Positions 10,507 through 22,727 of a DNA stretch of 64,000 nucleotides are shown here, one piece after another. Source of the stretch: Brachycybe producta (lineage: Eukaryota; Arthropoda; Diplopoda; Playtdesmida; Andrognathidae); NCBI GenBank assembly GCA_036925085.1, contig JAUPFP010000009.1, positions 1,904,001 to 1,968,000 on the forward strand, written 5' to 3'. Position 1 is the first letter of the stretch. The number at the start of each line of letters is the position of its first letter. The notes under the pieces were generated by a model. That model was not told where the DNA came from. It saw only the letters and a program-made list of their open reading frames with translations, and did not search any database. A program made the position numbers and the translations under genes.

Positions 10507-11293
10507 TAAGACTCTACATTGCAAAATTACTTCGAAAAATCTCCACAAAGAGTACTTGCATCGTTTTTCTATTGAGGCTATAGACCCTAAGTTAAAAAAT
10601 AAATGTTAATTTTAAAATACACAGTCGCGCAGCAATATGTTTATTTTTCATATTTAAAGTTGTCCAATATTAAGTTTTCCAAGTGCAATGTGCACCTTAA
10701 ATATGTGCTGATCGAGTGATAGAATGACGAAAAATTGGTAAGTGCGGTTTTATTTTTAAAAACTGTTTCAAAAACGCGATTTTCTAACTGTTATGTTAAA
10801 TTCCACTGAGTACGCGCTCGTTAAGCAAAAAAAACATCCATTAAAATGTTGGTAAAAATACGTAAAAATAATTTTAAAAAACCAGAAAAAAAATCAGCAC
10901 GTGCGCCAATATGTTGGCTTCACTGTGGTTTAATTGTGTTTTTTAATTATTTTTACGAGCTTATTTGCTTACGAGCGCGCGTACTCAATGGAGTTTAACA
11001 TAAGAATTAGAAATTCGCGATTTGAAATAGTTTTTAAAAATAGAACCGCACTTTTCAATTTTTTGTCATTCTATCACTCGATCAGCATATATTTAAGGTA
11101 CAGATTGCACTTTGAAAACTTAATATTGGACAACTTTAAATATGAAAAATAAACATATTGCAATCGCGACTGCGTATTTTAAAAATTAACGTTTTTTCAT
11201 TAACATTGGGTCTATGGGCTCAATAAAAAAACGATGCTAGCGCTCTTTGCGGAGATTTTTCAAAGTCATGTTGGCGATGTTGCAACCTCTTAA
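10507..11293. mobile_element. HP2 fold-back element
   Basis: Complete but aged copy. The left terminus has drifted to TAAGACTCTACATTGC while the right keeps CAACCTCTTAA. All inner HP2 blocks are present in both arms, with the centre near 10900. Confidence 0.85.
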
Positions 11294-12082
11294 AACAACA
11301 TATTGGCTTTCTGTACAAGTTTAAAGCTAAAGGTTCGCGTTGCCACGAATCCTTGGTGTGTTTAACACATTTCGTAGTTTTGTGTCCTCAAATGATTTAT
11401 ATGTGCGTGTGTGTTGCGTCTGAACTTATTTTCTATTTAATTCTGTTGTCTCTTCTCTATTGCCATTTTCAGTTCACGCCAAAAAAAAAAACCTGGTTAC
11501 CATGGTAACCAAACAGTAAATGTTCGTTCAAACACACTATATTATTACAGACACACACATGTATAAATATTTCTCTTGCAATATTTATAAATTTCTCCGT
11601 AGAAAAAGAGGTGAAATGGTTCATTAGGGGTGTAGGTAGGTACGAGATCTGAAGGGGTTGGATGGAGGTGGAGAGGAGGAGGGGGGAAATAGAAAAATAA
11701 GGACCATCAGATTAACCCCACCTCCACCTTCACCTATGCAAACAACAACAACAAAAACAGACCCATCCTCCACAAAAAATACCATTGGCATCTGCGACAT
11801 AATGTTTCTTTTTTCCGCCCCCCCCCCTTTTCCAGTTTCTAAATTCCAATAAACCCCTTTTTAACTCACCTCATCCCCTAATTTTACACCTCATTTCTAT
11901 CTTCAAAGTTAATTACATCAGTAATTCAAAAGAACAAACAAAAAAATTCCTTCATTGTGATCATTGATAATAATCAAACATAATATCATCATCATATACG
12001 CAAAGGATTAACATTAAACAGTAAAGTGAATTTACTTGAAGTTTTCATTATTAAAAAAATGGCCGCCAAAATAATTCATTTC
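11294..12082. other. No gene seen
   Basis: Contains GGTTACCATGGTAACC near 11494 (a 16-bp perfect palindrome) and GA/CT-rich tracts. No supported exon. Confidence 0.4.
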
Positions 12083-12400
12083 ACATGTAATACCTTCGAC
12101 ACACATACAGTTAAATGCAGTTAAATGCATTTAAATATTAAACACGTTCTACAGAGCCCTGTGAAGGGCAAACGGACAATATGTCAAATTTAATTTATTC
12201 AGTTAATAATCTCAAAATATTGAGTTAATACTTAAATATAATTATATAAACTATTGACAAAATATTGATTTAGTATTTCAATTTAAAATATTAATAATAA
12301 AAGTCAATTTTTATTTGAATCATGTCCTTAACTGGATTCCGTATAATTCACCTAAACACATTTAATTTGAATTCATTTAGCTCATGTGTAGGGCAAGGAT
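12083..12400. repeat. GAGCCCTGTGAAGGGC repeat, copy 1
   Basis: Closely similar to 51778-52112 over about 270 bp: both contain ACAGAGCCCTGTGAAGGGCA, CAATATGTCAAATT, TATTGACAAAATATTGATTT and TGTCCTTAACTGGATTCCGT. In this copy the outer ends are degenerate, so it is probably an older insertion. Confidence 0.75.
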
Positions 12401-12630
12401 GTTTATGACATGTCATATTTTTTGCCTTAGCTTTAATATCAATATAAACTTAATTTCTGCATGTTTTAGCTTACTTTGATTAAAATTGTGCATATAAATG
12501 CATATTTTGGACTTTTTTAGGATTTGGTCATATTTTGAACATTTAAGGGCATATGAAGTCATATTTTATGCATTTTTTCAGTTTTTTAATTTTTTATTCT
12601 TATCCTCAATGTAAAAAAATAATCATTAAA
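12401..12630 (+). other. Likely hAT element non-coding flank
   Basis: Repeated TGCATATTTT/GGTCATATTTTG motifs immediately precede the transposase fragment. Such subterminal motif clusters are common in hAT elements. Terminal inverted repeats and the 8-bp duplication were not located. Confidence 0.35.
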
Positions 12631-13020
12631 GCTCCACTGCGAGTGCAGAAATTCAAAGAAATCGCTCCTTCAGTGCCTTTGCCCCCAGAACCTGTACTCA
12701 CACGTTGGGGAACCTGGCTCCAGGCTGCACTTTATTACTGCATCAACTACAGCGAAGTTGAAAAAGTCGTTAGTAGTTTCAGTGACAATGAAGCTTCCTC
12801 TATTAAAGTTGCCAAATGGCTGTTTTTGAGGAACACTTTGTCTGGAAACCTTGCTTATATTAAGTCCAATTTCAGCCAACTAACAACAACAATCACCCAA
12901 CTTGAAACAAGAGGTGTTGAACTCTGCCAAAGTCTTGAACTTGTGAAAAACATTGCGAGCGAGTTAAATGTAGCCCCTGGAATGGTAGGTGAAGCTGCAA
13001 CTGCAAAACTGCAAAGTCAA
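12631..13020 (+). pseudogene. hAT-like transposase fragment
   Basis: Within an open frame 12553-13044, roughly residues 28-155 read like the C-terminal half of a BED-finger/hAT-type transposase family that is abundant in invertebrate genomes: an FKEIAPSVPLPPEPVLTRWG block followed by a TWLQAALYYCINYSEVEKVV block and a later KSNFSQLTTTITQLETRG block. The TRWGTW motif and following aromatic-rich helix are the recognisable signature. The usual N-terminal BED zinc finger and DDE catalytic domain are absent, and the frame ends in a G-run at 13026, so it cannot encode an active enzyme. GTGCAG at about 12643 could be an old intron acceptor, as the first 27 residues look non-coding. Assignment is from memory of the family, not a search. 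Confidence 0.65.
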
Positions 13021-14390
13021 AAATGTGGGGGGGGGAGCCTTTAGTTTTTGAAAATTTAAAATGGCGTCGTTTGGCGACTCGTGAAAAGTCACTTCATTTT
13101 TAAGTTTTTTATTATTTTAATGACTTATTTTAAATTTTAAAAATCGTTTTGACAATTGTTGAGTTTAAGTCTTGACAATATTTTGAAAAGAAATTTCTGG
13201 AGGTAATGGTGGTCTCTTTAATGGATTTCTATTGGTAGGAGGAAAAGAAATTCGATACAGGCGACGGAATAGTTTGTGAAATACAGCAGACAAAACAAAA
13301 ACACAAAAGTCGCAGAAATGTTTTAGAAGTGTCGCCAAATTGTTTCGAAACACTTGAGTTTCTGCTTTGTTTGTGTTCTTTTTTGTCAGCTTCATGTGAA
13401 CCCGGCCCAAAAGGCGAAAACACATTTTTATGTGTTTTTGCCACACATAAGACACAGAAAAAGAAGAAATACAAACAAATACAACAGATTAAGTAAAAAA
13501 ATACGAAATGAGTGAATTGGCAACACTGGCTTTCAGTACAAATGAGGTCAAAATTATAAATTTGGTACCTGGATGAGGTTCCTGCCATAGGTGTAAAGAA
13601 CAGCCATGAAAATCTTAAGGTTTCCCCCAAAATGAAACGAGGAAATTTGGACAATTTCCAGAAAGAGGAAGGCAGGAGGAGGTTAAATTCAAACCCTCTC
13701 TAACCACACCTCAGTTATGCAATATAAGCAAGCGGAGCTTCCCCAAAAAAAAAAAAAAAGCCCGAAGGTTGCAATGAAGACACAACTTGGGTTCAGCTTT
13801 AAGTTATTTAAAAAAAAACTTCGACCGCATTTGAAAAGGGCGGCGGAGAGAAAATACCAAAAAAAAAAATCCCATTGGAATTGCATGAACATCACTAAAC
13901 ATTTATTTTTGTTGGTTTAAAGTAGATGCATTCCAATGCACAATTTGGATAAACAAGTGTACAGAGCAAGATCGTTTGCGCCATCTAGTGAGCAAAAACA
14001 ATCTAATTTCACTTCCTGTGCATATAAATAAATGATACCTGGTTGGGTCATTTATCTTATTGGTTGCGGCGGCGCCATCCACCAAGCTGTCTACGAGCAT
14101 TGGAGTTGGCGACCAGCAGTCTGTGAGCTTCTTTCTCACAAGGTTTCGCGACCCGACTTTCAAGAAAAAGAACGCAACAGCAACAAAAAAAAATTAGATT
14201 TCTTCATCGATCGACTAAGTTTCATTTCCATAATGGTCCCATCTGAATGCCTTGTCCTCAACTCACATCTCTCTTTATCATCCCAAGCTTTTTCTTTCTT
14301 TCTGCGTGTTGTTATTACATGTATGTGTGTGTGTTCCAGTTTTGTTCCTGTGTGGCTTTCAAACTACCTTTTCAACCTGCATGCATATTT
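13021..14390. other. No gene seen
   Basis: Unique AT-rich DNA with A-runs near 13745 and 13860. Several 60-140 codon open frames on both strands are poorly supported (Phe/Cys/Lys-biased) and carry no known domain. Confidence 0.4.
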
Positions 14391-14399
14391 CTCTTTTTT

Positions 14400-14583
14400 T
14401 TTGCATGCGTGTACATTGTGTGAGCGCTTGCTTTCTTTCCGTGTGTGTTCTTGCTTTCTTTCCGTGTGTGTTCTTGCTTTCTTTCCGTGTGTGTTCTTGC
14501 TTTCTTTCCGTGTGTGTTCTTGCTTTCTTTCAGTGTATGTGTGTGTGTGCCCTTTCTTTCTGTGTGTGTGTGCGTGTGCGCCC

Positions 14584-14638
<55 letters not shown>

Positions 14639-15660
14639 CCTTTCTTTCTCTCTCTGTGTGTGTGTGTGTGTGTGTGCGCCCTATCTTTCTCTCTGTGTGT
14701 GTGTGTGTGTGTCTTTCTTTCTGTGTGTGTGTGCTCTTGCTTTCTGTGTCTGTGCTCTTGCTTTCTTTCTGCGTGTGTTCATGCTTTCTTTCCGTTTGTG
14801 AACTCTTGCTTTCTTTCCGTGTGTTTGTTCTTCCTTTCTTTCAGTGTATGTGTGTGTGTGCTCCTGTTTTCTTTCCATGTGTGGTGTATTCTTGCTTTCT
14901 TCCAGTATATGTGTGTGCGCGCGCGCTCCTGCTTTCTTTCCGTTTGTGTGTGCGCTCTTTCTTTCTGCGTGTGTTCTTGCTTTCTTTCCGTTTGTGTGCT
15001 TTTGCTTTCTTTCCGTTTGTGTGCTTTTGCTTTCTTTCCGTTTGTGTGCTTTTGCTTTCTTTCCGTTTGTGTGCTTTTGCTTTCTTTCCATGTGTGTGTG
15101 TTCTTCCTTTCTTTCAGTGTGTGTGTGTGTGTGCTCTTTCTTTCCGTGTGCAGTCTTGCTTTCTTTCCGTTTGTGTGCTTTTGCTTTCTTTTCATGTGTG
15201 TGTGTTCTTCCTTTCTTTCAGTGTGTGTGTGTGTTCTTCCTTTCTTTCAGTGTGTGTGTGTGTGCTCTTTCTTTCCGTGTGTGTGCGCGCTCTTACTTTC
15301 TTTTTTGCGTGTTTTCTTGCTTTCTTTCTGCGTGTTTTCTTGCTTTCTTTCTGCGTGTTTTCTTGCTTTCTTTCCGTGGGTGGTCTTGCTTTCTTTCCGT
15401 GGGTGGTCTTGCTTTCTTTCAGTGTATGTGTGCTCTTGCTTTCTTTCCGTGTGTGTGCGCGCTCTTTCTTTCTGCGTGTTTTCTTGCTTTCTTTCTGCGT
15501 GTTTTCTTGCTTTCTTTCTGCGTGTGCGCTTGCTTTCTTTCTGCGTGTGCGCTTGCTTTCTTTCTGCGTGTGCGCTTGCTTTCTTTCTGTGTGCGTGTTT
15601 GCTCTCGCCTTTCTTTCTTTCTGTGTGTGCGTGTGCTGCTGCTGTCAGTGCGTCCGTGTG
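14400..15660 (+). repeat. 1.26-kb GTGTGTTCTTGCTTTCTTTC minisatellite
   Basis: Degenerate tandem array with a basic unit of about 21-24 bp (TTGCTTTCTTTCCGTGTGTG), interrupted by a pure (GT)n run around 14591-14634. The + strand is almost devoid of A, so stop codons cannot form and all three forward frames stay open for 280-547 codons. These translations are Ser/Cys/Phe/Leu/Val repeats and not proteins. Confidence 0.95.
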
Positions 15661-16399
15661 CTTTTATTTTCTTAACAAAGATTTAGACACGTGCGCATTC
15701 TTGGCATTTTAACTATGCCCAATGTGTTTGCACGTAGCCTTTTTCCTGTTTCTCTCTTCCTGTCGTCATCATCATCATCATCATCATCATCTAAGGGTGT
15801 GTTGTGTGTACGTGTTTTATTATGATTCCGCCTCCCCCACCCCTTTTTGTTTCTATCTTCGAGGCGGATTTTCTTAATGTCTCAAGAAACTCTCCCTCCC
15901 TCCCCACCCCCACCATCTACTATCATTTATTTCATTCTTTTACTATATATTTGCTTGCATCATCTTCTTCTTTCTCGGGATATAAAGATTCTCTCCTTCA
16001 GTCTTGAGAACATAAAAGATGTTGCTGGTAGAGTCATCACAAGACGCGCGCACATCTTTTATGACACCCCTCAGTTCTCATTCTTAACGTGTGTCCCCGA
16101 GGTTAGAATCTTTTATAACCGTGTAATTTCAACCCGATTTTTTTCTTCTGCTTCTCCTTCTTCAGACTCTCATGTTTTTCATATCATAGACATTTGCCCC
16201 CACAATTCATCTCCCCCTTTAAGGGTGGCAAACAGTAACAACACGCAAACCAACCAGAAAAACCGTTCTTTTTTTTTTAAAAAAACTTCCCCTTCTTCAT
16301 CTTAAAAAGTGACTCTCAACAGCATTAAATACTATAATTTTTAGACTGATAGTAACAATATTTATAATGAAAATAGTTTAATATCCGACCACTTAGGGG
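15661..16399. other. No gene seen; ATC microsatellite
   Basis: An (ATC)n tract at about 15765-15792 followed by pyrimidine-rich sequence; no exon supported. Confidence 0.4.
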
Positions 16400-17735
16400 A
16401 ACTAAAAATCGGCTTTTAAACCGGAAAAATAGCAACAAAAAAAAACATTGTTATTAGCAAAATGTTAATAACAAATGTATTTATTAACACTTTTCTAACT
16501 GTTTTGGTAAATGTTGATAAAAAAATGCTAATAAAAATGCTAAAAACATGGTTATTAGAATTTTGTTATCGACATTTTTGGTAAATGTAGATAAAAAAAA
16601 TGCTACTAACAATATTTTTTTATAAGAAAAAACCATTGTTAGTAGCAAAATGTTAAAAAAAATGTGTTTATTAACATTTTTCTAACTGTTTTAGTAAATC
16701 TCGATAACAAAATGCTAATAAAAATGCTAAAGACATTGTTATTAGCATTTTGTTATCGACATTTTGGTAAATGTCGATAAACAAAATGCTAATAACAATG
16801 TTTTCTGACAAAAAAAAACAATTGTTAGTAACATAATGTTAATCATAAATGTGTTTATTAACAATTTTCTAACTGTTTTGGTAAATCTCGATAACAAAAT
16901 GCTAATAAAAATGCTAAAAACATTGTTATTAGCATTTTGTTATCGATGTTTTTTTGACAAAAATATTGGTAGGATGTTGGCAGGAAACTGATCCACTAAC
17001 AGAATGTTATTAACAGTGTTAACACAACAGACATAACTTGCTAATAACATTTTGTTATCAACATCCTTTGATCAGGACCGCCGGTCGAAAAATGTCTGCT
17101 CTTAACAAAGTTTTTAGCAACAATATTATCGAAATGTTAATAGAAAAAATAACAAATGCTAAAAGCAAATGTTGATAACAAAAGTTAATAACATTTTATA
17201 AGCTGATTTTTAATATTTGTTCAAAAAAAACATTGCTAATAACACGTGTTTTACCAATGTTACTTCAGGTGTAAATCCACCTTTAAGGCCGATTTACAAC
17301 AAAAAATAGCAACAGCAAAAATGTTAGTAGCAAAATGTTAATAATAAATATGTTAATTAACAATTTTTCGCTTATTTTGGTAACAAAGATGCTAATAACA
17401 ATGTTTTTTTTTGACAAAAGTAATGGTAGGATGTTGGCATGAAACTGATCCACTAACAGAAATGTTATTAACAGTGTTGACATTACTTGCTAGCAACATT
17501 TTGTTATCAACATCCTTTGATCAGGACCGCCGGTCGAAAAAATGTCTGCTATTAACAAAGTTTTTAGCAACAATATCATCGACAAGTTAATAGCAAAAAA
17601 AATAAATGCTTGAAAGCAAATGTTAATAATAACATTATATAGGCTGGTTTTTAATATTTGTTAAAAACATTGCTAATAACACGTGTTTTCAGCAATATAT
17701 CACTTCAAGGTGTAAATCCGCCTTTAGAGAAGGAA
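16400..17735. repeat. TTGTTATTAGCATTTTG repeat complex
   Basis: About 1.3 kb built from direct and inverted copies of TTGTTATTAGCATTTTGTTA and its complement. Two long direct copies of the right-hand module can be aligned: about 17020-17290 and 17460-17735, each with TTTGATCAGGACCGCCGGTC and ending near GTGTAAATCC(A/G)CCTTTA. Likely a non-autonomous element with internal tandem duplication; boundaries approximate. Confidence 0.7.
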
Positions 17736-18013
17736 AAATAGTTGTAAACTAACATTTTCAAAGGTCAGTAGTGCTGTTGTTATCTCTTAATTCTTGTAGC
17801 AATTTATGTGAATTTATGAGACAACTAAAAGATTAAAATGGAAGTTTAATTAATAATTAAGCTAGTTGGGGTAACAAATACTAACAATTGCAAGACATCA
17901 CACTTGACAGAAAAAAGGGTAAACATTTGAAACTTAAGATAAAAATTCAAATAAAAAAGGTGTAAATAAAACTCCAAATGAAAATGTAAATTACGCAGAA
18001 GCAGTAAAGAGTA
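17736..18013. other. No gene seen
   Basis: AT-rich unique spacer. Confidence 0.4.
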
Positions 18014-18061
18014 ATTAAAACAAGGTGAAAATGCAGATGGAAGTCTTAAGTAAGATGCCAC

Positions 18062-18889
18062 TTAAGACGCTACATAGCAAAATTACATCAAAAAATCTCC
18101 GCAAAGAGCGCTAGCGTTGTTTTTCTATTGAGCCCATAGACCCCGATGTTAAAGAAAAAATGTTAATTTAAAAAAAAAAATTAAAAAATACACAGTCGCG
18201 CCAATATGTTTATTTTTCATATTTAAAGTTGTCCAATTGGACAACTTAATATTCATATTAAGTTTTTGAAGTGCAATGTGCACCTTAAATACATGCTGAT
18301 CGATTGATAGAATGACAAAAAATTGGTAAGTACGGTTCTGTTTTTAAAAAAATATTTCAAAATCGCAAATTTCTAAATCTTTATGTTAAACTCCATTGAG
18401 TACGCCCAAATAAGAAAATAACATCCATGGGTAAAACGTTGGCAAAAATACATAAAAATAATTTTAAAAAAACCACAATGAAACCATTGGCGCACGTGCT
18501 GATTTTTTCTGGTTTTTTAAAATTATTTTTAGGTATTTTTTACGAGCATTTTAATCGATGTTTGTTGCTTACGAGCACGTACTCAATGGGGTTTAACATT
18601 AGAGTTAGAAATTCGCGATTTTGAAATAGTTAGGTTTAAAATAGAGCCGCACTTACCAATTTTCTGTCATTCTATCACTCGATCGAGCATGTATTTAAGG
18701 TGCACACTGCACTTTGAAAACTTAATATTGGACAACTTTAAATATGAACAATAAACATATTGCTGCCGCAATTTAAAAAATTAACGTTTCTTCTTTAACA
18801 TTGGGTCTATGGCCTCAATTGAAAAAAACGATGCTAACACTCTTTGTGGAGATTTTTCAAAGTCATTTTGCGATGTAGCAGCCTCTTAA
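18062..18889. mobile_element. HP2 fold-back element
   Basis: Complete copy, TTAAGACGC…/…GCCTCTTAA. It contains an internal GTTGTCCAATTGGACAAC small palindrome that the other copies lack. Confidence 0.85.
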
Positions 18890-19787
18890 TGAAGAATCAT
18901 CTGCTTTTTTGAAGGTAGACATCTTGCCAAGGATGACGACACAGGGGTGAACCTGGTATGGAACGGCAAACAATTTTAAAGGGGGACGACAATATAAAGA
19001 TAAGACAAATAAAGATAACATATGCATAAGAAATAATTTGACATACGAGTGTGATATATTAACATACACATTGTGCTGGGTTGCGCCATTAAGACCACGC
19101 TCCTAGAGATGGGCGCGAGCTGGTGTCGTCATAGAATTGAACATGTCCTTAAAAATCGGATGCAAAAAGTTTCTTTATAAACTTTTATGCTAACTTTTTC
19201 ACCGTAAAAAAACAACGTTATAACAATAATTCGCGTATTTTGCACTTGAAAAACAAGGAAACTGCGTTAAATCGACACCAAAACCACTTAAACGTCGAGC
19301 TTTTTTCACTTCTTTCCCGTTGTAGAAAATTAAAACCAATTCACAGCCACAGTTAACATTGCGTCACCTTCGATCATTACACACAGCTGAGAAAAAAGCC
19401 CGCGAAAATGTAGCCTTTTCGACCAATAACAATAAAGAAGTCACGTCACACGGAGCGCTCGGATTACTTCTTTTTCTGTAGGTTACAATAGAAAAGCATT
19501 TTACTCCAAAACATTTGTTCTCATGTTGTACGGTAGCTCCGATAGGCCTATATTATACGGTAGCTCCGATAGGCCAAACATAGTATTTACTAAAATACTG
19601 TTTTTGTCTCTTATGGTAATCCCGACAAGCCCTTACTACTGTTCCTTACCGTTAATTCTCTACTATACGGAAAACGTCAGGTGAAATACAAATGAAGCAT
19701 CCGTGGTGGACCCAGGTAGGGGGCCCCTTAAAAAGAAGGGGGGGGGGGGAAACGTTTTTAAAAATACATTGTCATTCCATCGCTCAA
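18890..19787. other. No gene seen
   Basis: Unique interior of the inverted duplication, with a direct repeat TACGGTAGCTCCGATAGGCC (19530-19575) and a G12 run near 19740. Confidence 0.4.
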
Positions 19788-19976
19788 ATTGCAATTCGAA
19801 AACTTAATATTGGACAACTTTAAATATGAAAAATAAACATATTGCCGCCGCGACTGTGTGTATTTTAAAAATTAACATTTTTCCTATAACATTGGGTCTA
19901 TGGGCTCAATAGAAAAACGATGCTAGCACTCTTTTCGGAGATTTTTTTAAGTAATTTTGTGATGTAGCGTCTTAAG
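19788..19976 (-). mobile_element. HP2 arm fragment
   Basis: One HP2 arm from TTGCAATTCGAAAACTTAAT to the terminus GATGTAGCGTCTTAAG; the opposite arm is missing. Confidence 0.8.
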
Positions 19977-20023
19977 TGGCATCTTACTTAAGACTTCCAT
20001 CTGCATTTTCACCTTGTTTTAAT

Positions 20024-20647
20024 TAAGCCAAGGTCCAAGGTTTTAAGCCAAGGTCCCCACATGCGTAAAACGTCAACAGAAACTTCGATTTACAACTGCA
20101 AACAAACTTGAGATTATTTCAACTTTTTTTTCCTTCAGTTTACCGTTTCTGTTCAAAAGATGGGACGATTTTATGTGTGACAATGCGGAGGCTAGCAGTG
20201 ACGTCAAGGTAGCGAAAAATGGAATTTATTCGTTTTTGGTGTTTTTTTCATCGATTTTTTTTAATTTTTTTATCATTTCAGGTAAATTAATGCATTTTAA
20301 TTATACGTAGAAAATACGTAGACATTTTACACAAAAATAACGCCATTTGGACGTAAATATTGTGTGAGAAATGACAATTTCTCGTCTAGCTAAAAAGCGG
20401 TAGAGGAAGTGTGGTTTTCTCACTTCAATTGGCCTAACAATGAACCAAACCATGATAGTGAATACGCGGGGGAGCCACGTTTGTTCTATTATTAGTCGCC
20501 ACAAGAGATTTCTTTTCTCCTACTAATACAAATGCATAAACATATGTTATTTTTCAACACCTGAAATCTTCACAAAGTGCAATATTTTCGGAACAGTGGA
20601 AACAAGGTATTAAGCTCTTGGTTTCCATTGGCAAAAATATGGCTGAA

Positions 20648-20648
<1 letters not shown>
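20024..20648. other. No gene seen
   Basis: Unique sequence with a GCCAAGGTCC direct repeat near 20027-20060; no exon supported. Confidence 0.4.
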
Positions 20649-20744
<96 letters not shown>

Positions 20745-20752
20745 TATATATA
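20649..20752. repeat. (AT)n microsatellite
   Basis: About 50 AT dinucleotides, pure except near the right end. It produces Ile/Tyr dipeptide open frames on both strands. Confidence 0.97.
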
Positions 20753-21198
20753 AAATACATGCTGACCAACCACAACTCATGTTCTCCTGTTCTATTAATC
20801 AATAATGAATTACTGTCAAGTAAGCCAATGACTTGATCCATTTCTGGACACGCACTGACCCCACAGTTAAGATAATAATCCTCAATGGATATTTTTGACT
20901 GAGAAACCATCAATATAAAAAAAAGTTTATATAGTCACTTAGTCCTTATCAAATTTCATACAAAAAGCGTCATCAGAGGACGCTGCGATCTGAGAGAAAA
21001 AATGTTTAAAAATAAAAACACTATCCACTTTGAAGGCTTTGATGATGATGATGATAATAATAATAATAACAATAATAATAATGATTGAAAACACTTAAAG
21101 TAAGTGCTGAAATGAATTTACATTGAATGGCCATTGTCTTCATCTGACACTCACTCCACTTGAACAAGTGACTGAAACTCAATTCTCATCTTTGAAAC
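20753..21198. other. No gene seen; GAT/AAT tract
   Basis: Contains (GAT)n-(AAT)n at about 21041-21083; otherwise unique. Confidence 0.4.
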
Positions 21199-21200
21199 TA

Positions 21201-21809
21201 CAGGGTGTGTCCTATAAGTCTCACATAAAGTCCCTATTACACTAGCAACCGCCAATGCAATTCAACTTGCAATGCAACCTGTCATGTGACTTGCAACTAG
21301 AACTTTGTAATAAACTTCTATATCACACTATGCAACCTATAGTTGCAATCAATTTTTTAAAACCACTTCGAAAAATAAAATGGCGTCCAGAGACAACAGG
21401 CAGACATTTTATTTACAAGACGCCATTATAATTAGCCCCTAACAGGAAAGTTCATAAACCGGAAGTCATGAAACCGGAAATTCATTCAAAGTTTTGATGT
21501 TATTTCCGGTAAACAGCCTTGATTGGTTATTTGTCAGAAAGTTTACTTGAAAAGTCTCTAAAAGTTGAACATGTACAACTCAATGAGACTGAGTCTCACA
21601 CTAATTAAAAGGAAAGTTTCATCAAGTTTCATGTTATATCACACTATAAACAAGGAAGTTGCATGTCACATTGCTCATTTTATTGCATTAAAAGTTGCAA
21701 GTGTAATATCGGCTTAATATAGACGTAATAAGGAGTTCGTTGGCGATAGCTTTGAAAAATTGCCACTTTCAGCCTGTTCAATACAGTTGTGTACTTATGG
21801 GACACCCTG
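21201..21809. mobile_element. Mariner-like non-autonomous element
   Basis: Terminal inverted repeats CAGGGTGTGTCCTATAAGT and (complement of right end) CAGGGTGTCCCATAAGT, each flanked by TA (21199-21200 and 21810-21811). The ends and TA site are typical of Tc1/mariner elements. The interior has its own inverted pair (TTACACTAGCAAC near 21238 and TTGCAAGTGTAAT near 21694), so one element may have inserted into another. No transposase frame. Confidence 0.78.
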
Positions 21810-21824
21810 TATATCTCACTCCCT

Positions 21825-21972
21825 TCCCCCCCCCCCCCCCCCCCCCCCAATTGAAAAATGACAAATTATTTTATGTTCTACGAGTCTATTTGACAAAAAA
21901 TAGAAAAGGAGTATCATTTAAAAAGGACAGTATAACTTACTATTTTACTAGAATGTTTCCCCCCCCCCCCCC
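21825..21972. repeat. Poly-C tracts
   Basis: A run of more than 20 C at about 21826-21848 and a second of about 14 C at 21959-21972, conspicuous in AT-rich surroundings. Confidence 0.9.
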
Positions 21973-22023
21973 ATCAAAAAAGCACCGTAAAGCGGATATA
22001 ATATAAATAGGCTAAATTACTAT

Positions 22024-22323
22024 TGCTTGGATTTCTATGCAATATCAAGCAATTGTTTCTCAACCTGTGGCTCAAGAGCCAATTTTGTGAATTAATTAGA
22101 TAACTATGGGTTTTTTCTCAATAAAAAACAATGGTTAGAGGCTAGAACTCTCTAGTTGACAACTAATAGTAACCAGACTTTAGCCTCTAACCAGCCTTCT
22201 TTTATTACAACAAAAAAAGCATAGTTGGTGTTGCTCTAATAATGACCACCTGCTTTACAATTGTCACTCGGGCCACAAATTGAGAAACATTTTACTTGAT
22301 ATTTCATACAAATCCGAGCCTTA
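22024..22323. mobile_element. GC4 element (full copy)
   Basis: Left TTGGATTTCTATGCAATATC, right ATTTCATACAAATCCGAGCC. Central opposed blocks GGTTAGAGGCTAGAACTCTC and TTTAGCCTCTAACCAG. Longer than the 1730 copy through extra sequence in the centre. Confidence 0.8.
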
Positions 22324-22525
22324 GTTATCGAGCATTGTTATGAAAAATACTTCAGGGTACGGCTCGTAGTCCATTGGTGAACTACAACAGCGCCTTCTGG
22401 TGACTTTATTGTCAACTAAATGTTTAAGCGCCATCTGGTATGTTTATTTTGCATTCACGTTAAGGGCAATTTCTGGAGAACGAAGATGGCATCCAACTAC
22501 TTTTGAGCATTACAAATATTCTTCA

Positions 22526-22727
22526 CAGGCAATTAGAAAACGGGATGAACAGAAGTTGGCTCCGCCCTTTCTATAACGAACGGTAACTTCTAATTGGTTG
22601 GTTATGTAGTCTGACGTCCACATACTACGCTCTTTTCAACGTCGAACCACACAACAAACCAATTAGAAGTTGCCGGTCGTCATAAGGTCGGAGGCAAGTT
22701 CTGTTTGTCCCGATTTCTAATTGCCAG
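22526..22727. mobile_element. HP1a hairpin MITE
   Basis: Full length. The right arm has lost several bases in the CATAAAAAGGGCGG block (reads CATAAGGTCGGAG). No clear flanking duplication. Confidence 0.88.

Larger units (their letters stand above)
18014..20023. repeat. 2-kb inverted duplication enclosing HP2
   Basis: The 48-bp flank at 18014-18061 (starting ATTAAAACAAGGTGAAAATG, ending TAAGTAAGATGCCAC) recurs inverted at 19976-20023, directly abutting a second HP2 arm. The outer arms, including HP2 left-arm sequence, therefore pair over more than 200 bp around a 1.5-kb interior. It looks like a local inverted duplication that used the HP2 copy as one arm. Confidence 0.75.

Noticed and set aside
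14032..15712. Very long + strand open frames (547, 486 and 280 codons)
   Set aside because: They are produced by a minisatellite whose strand lacks A, so stop codons are impossible in any frame. The peptides are simple Ser/Cys/Phe repeats.
20554..20913. Ile/Tyr-rich membrane-like frames
   Set aside because: Translation of the (AT)n microsatellite.
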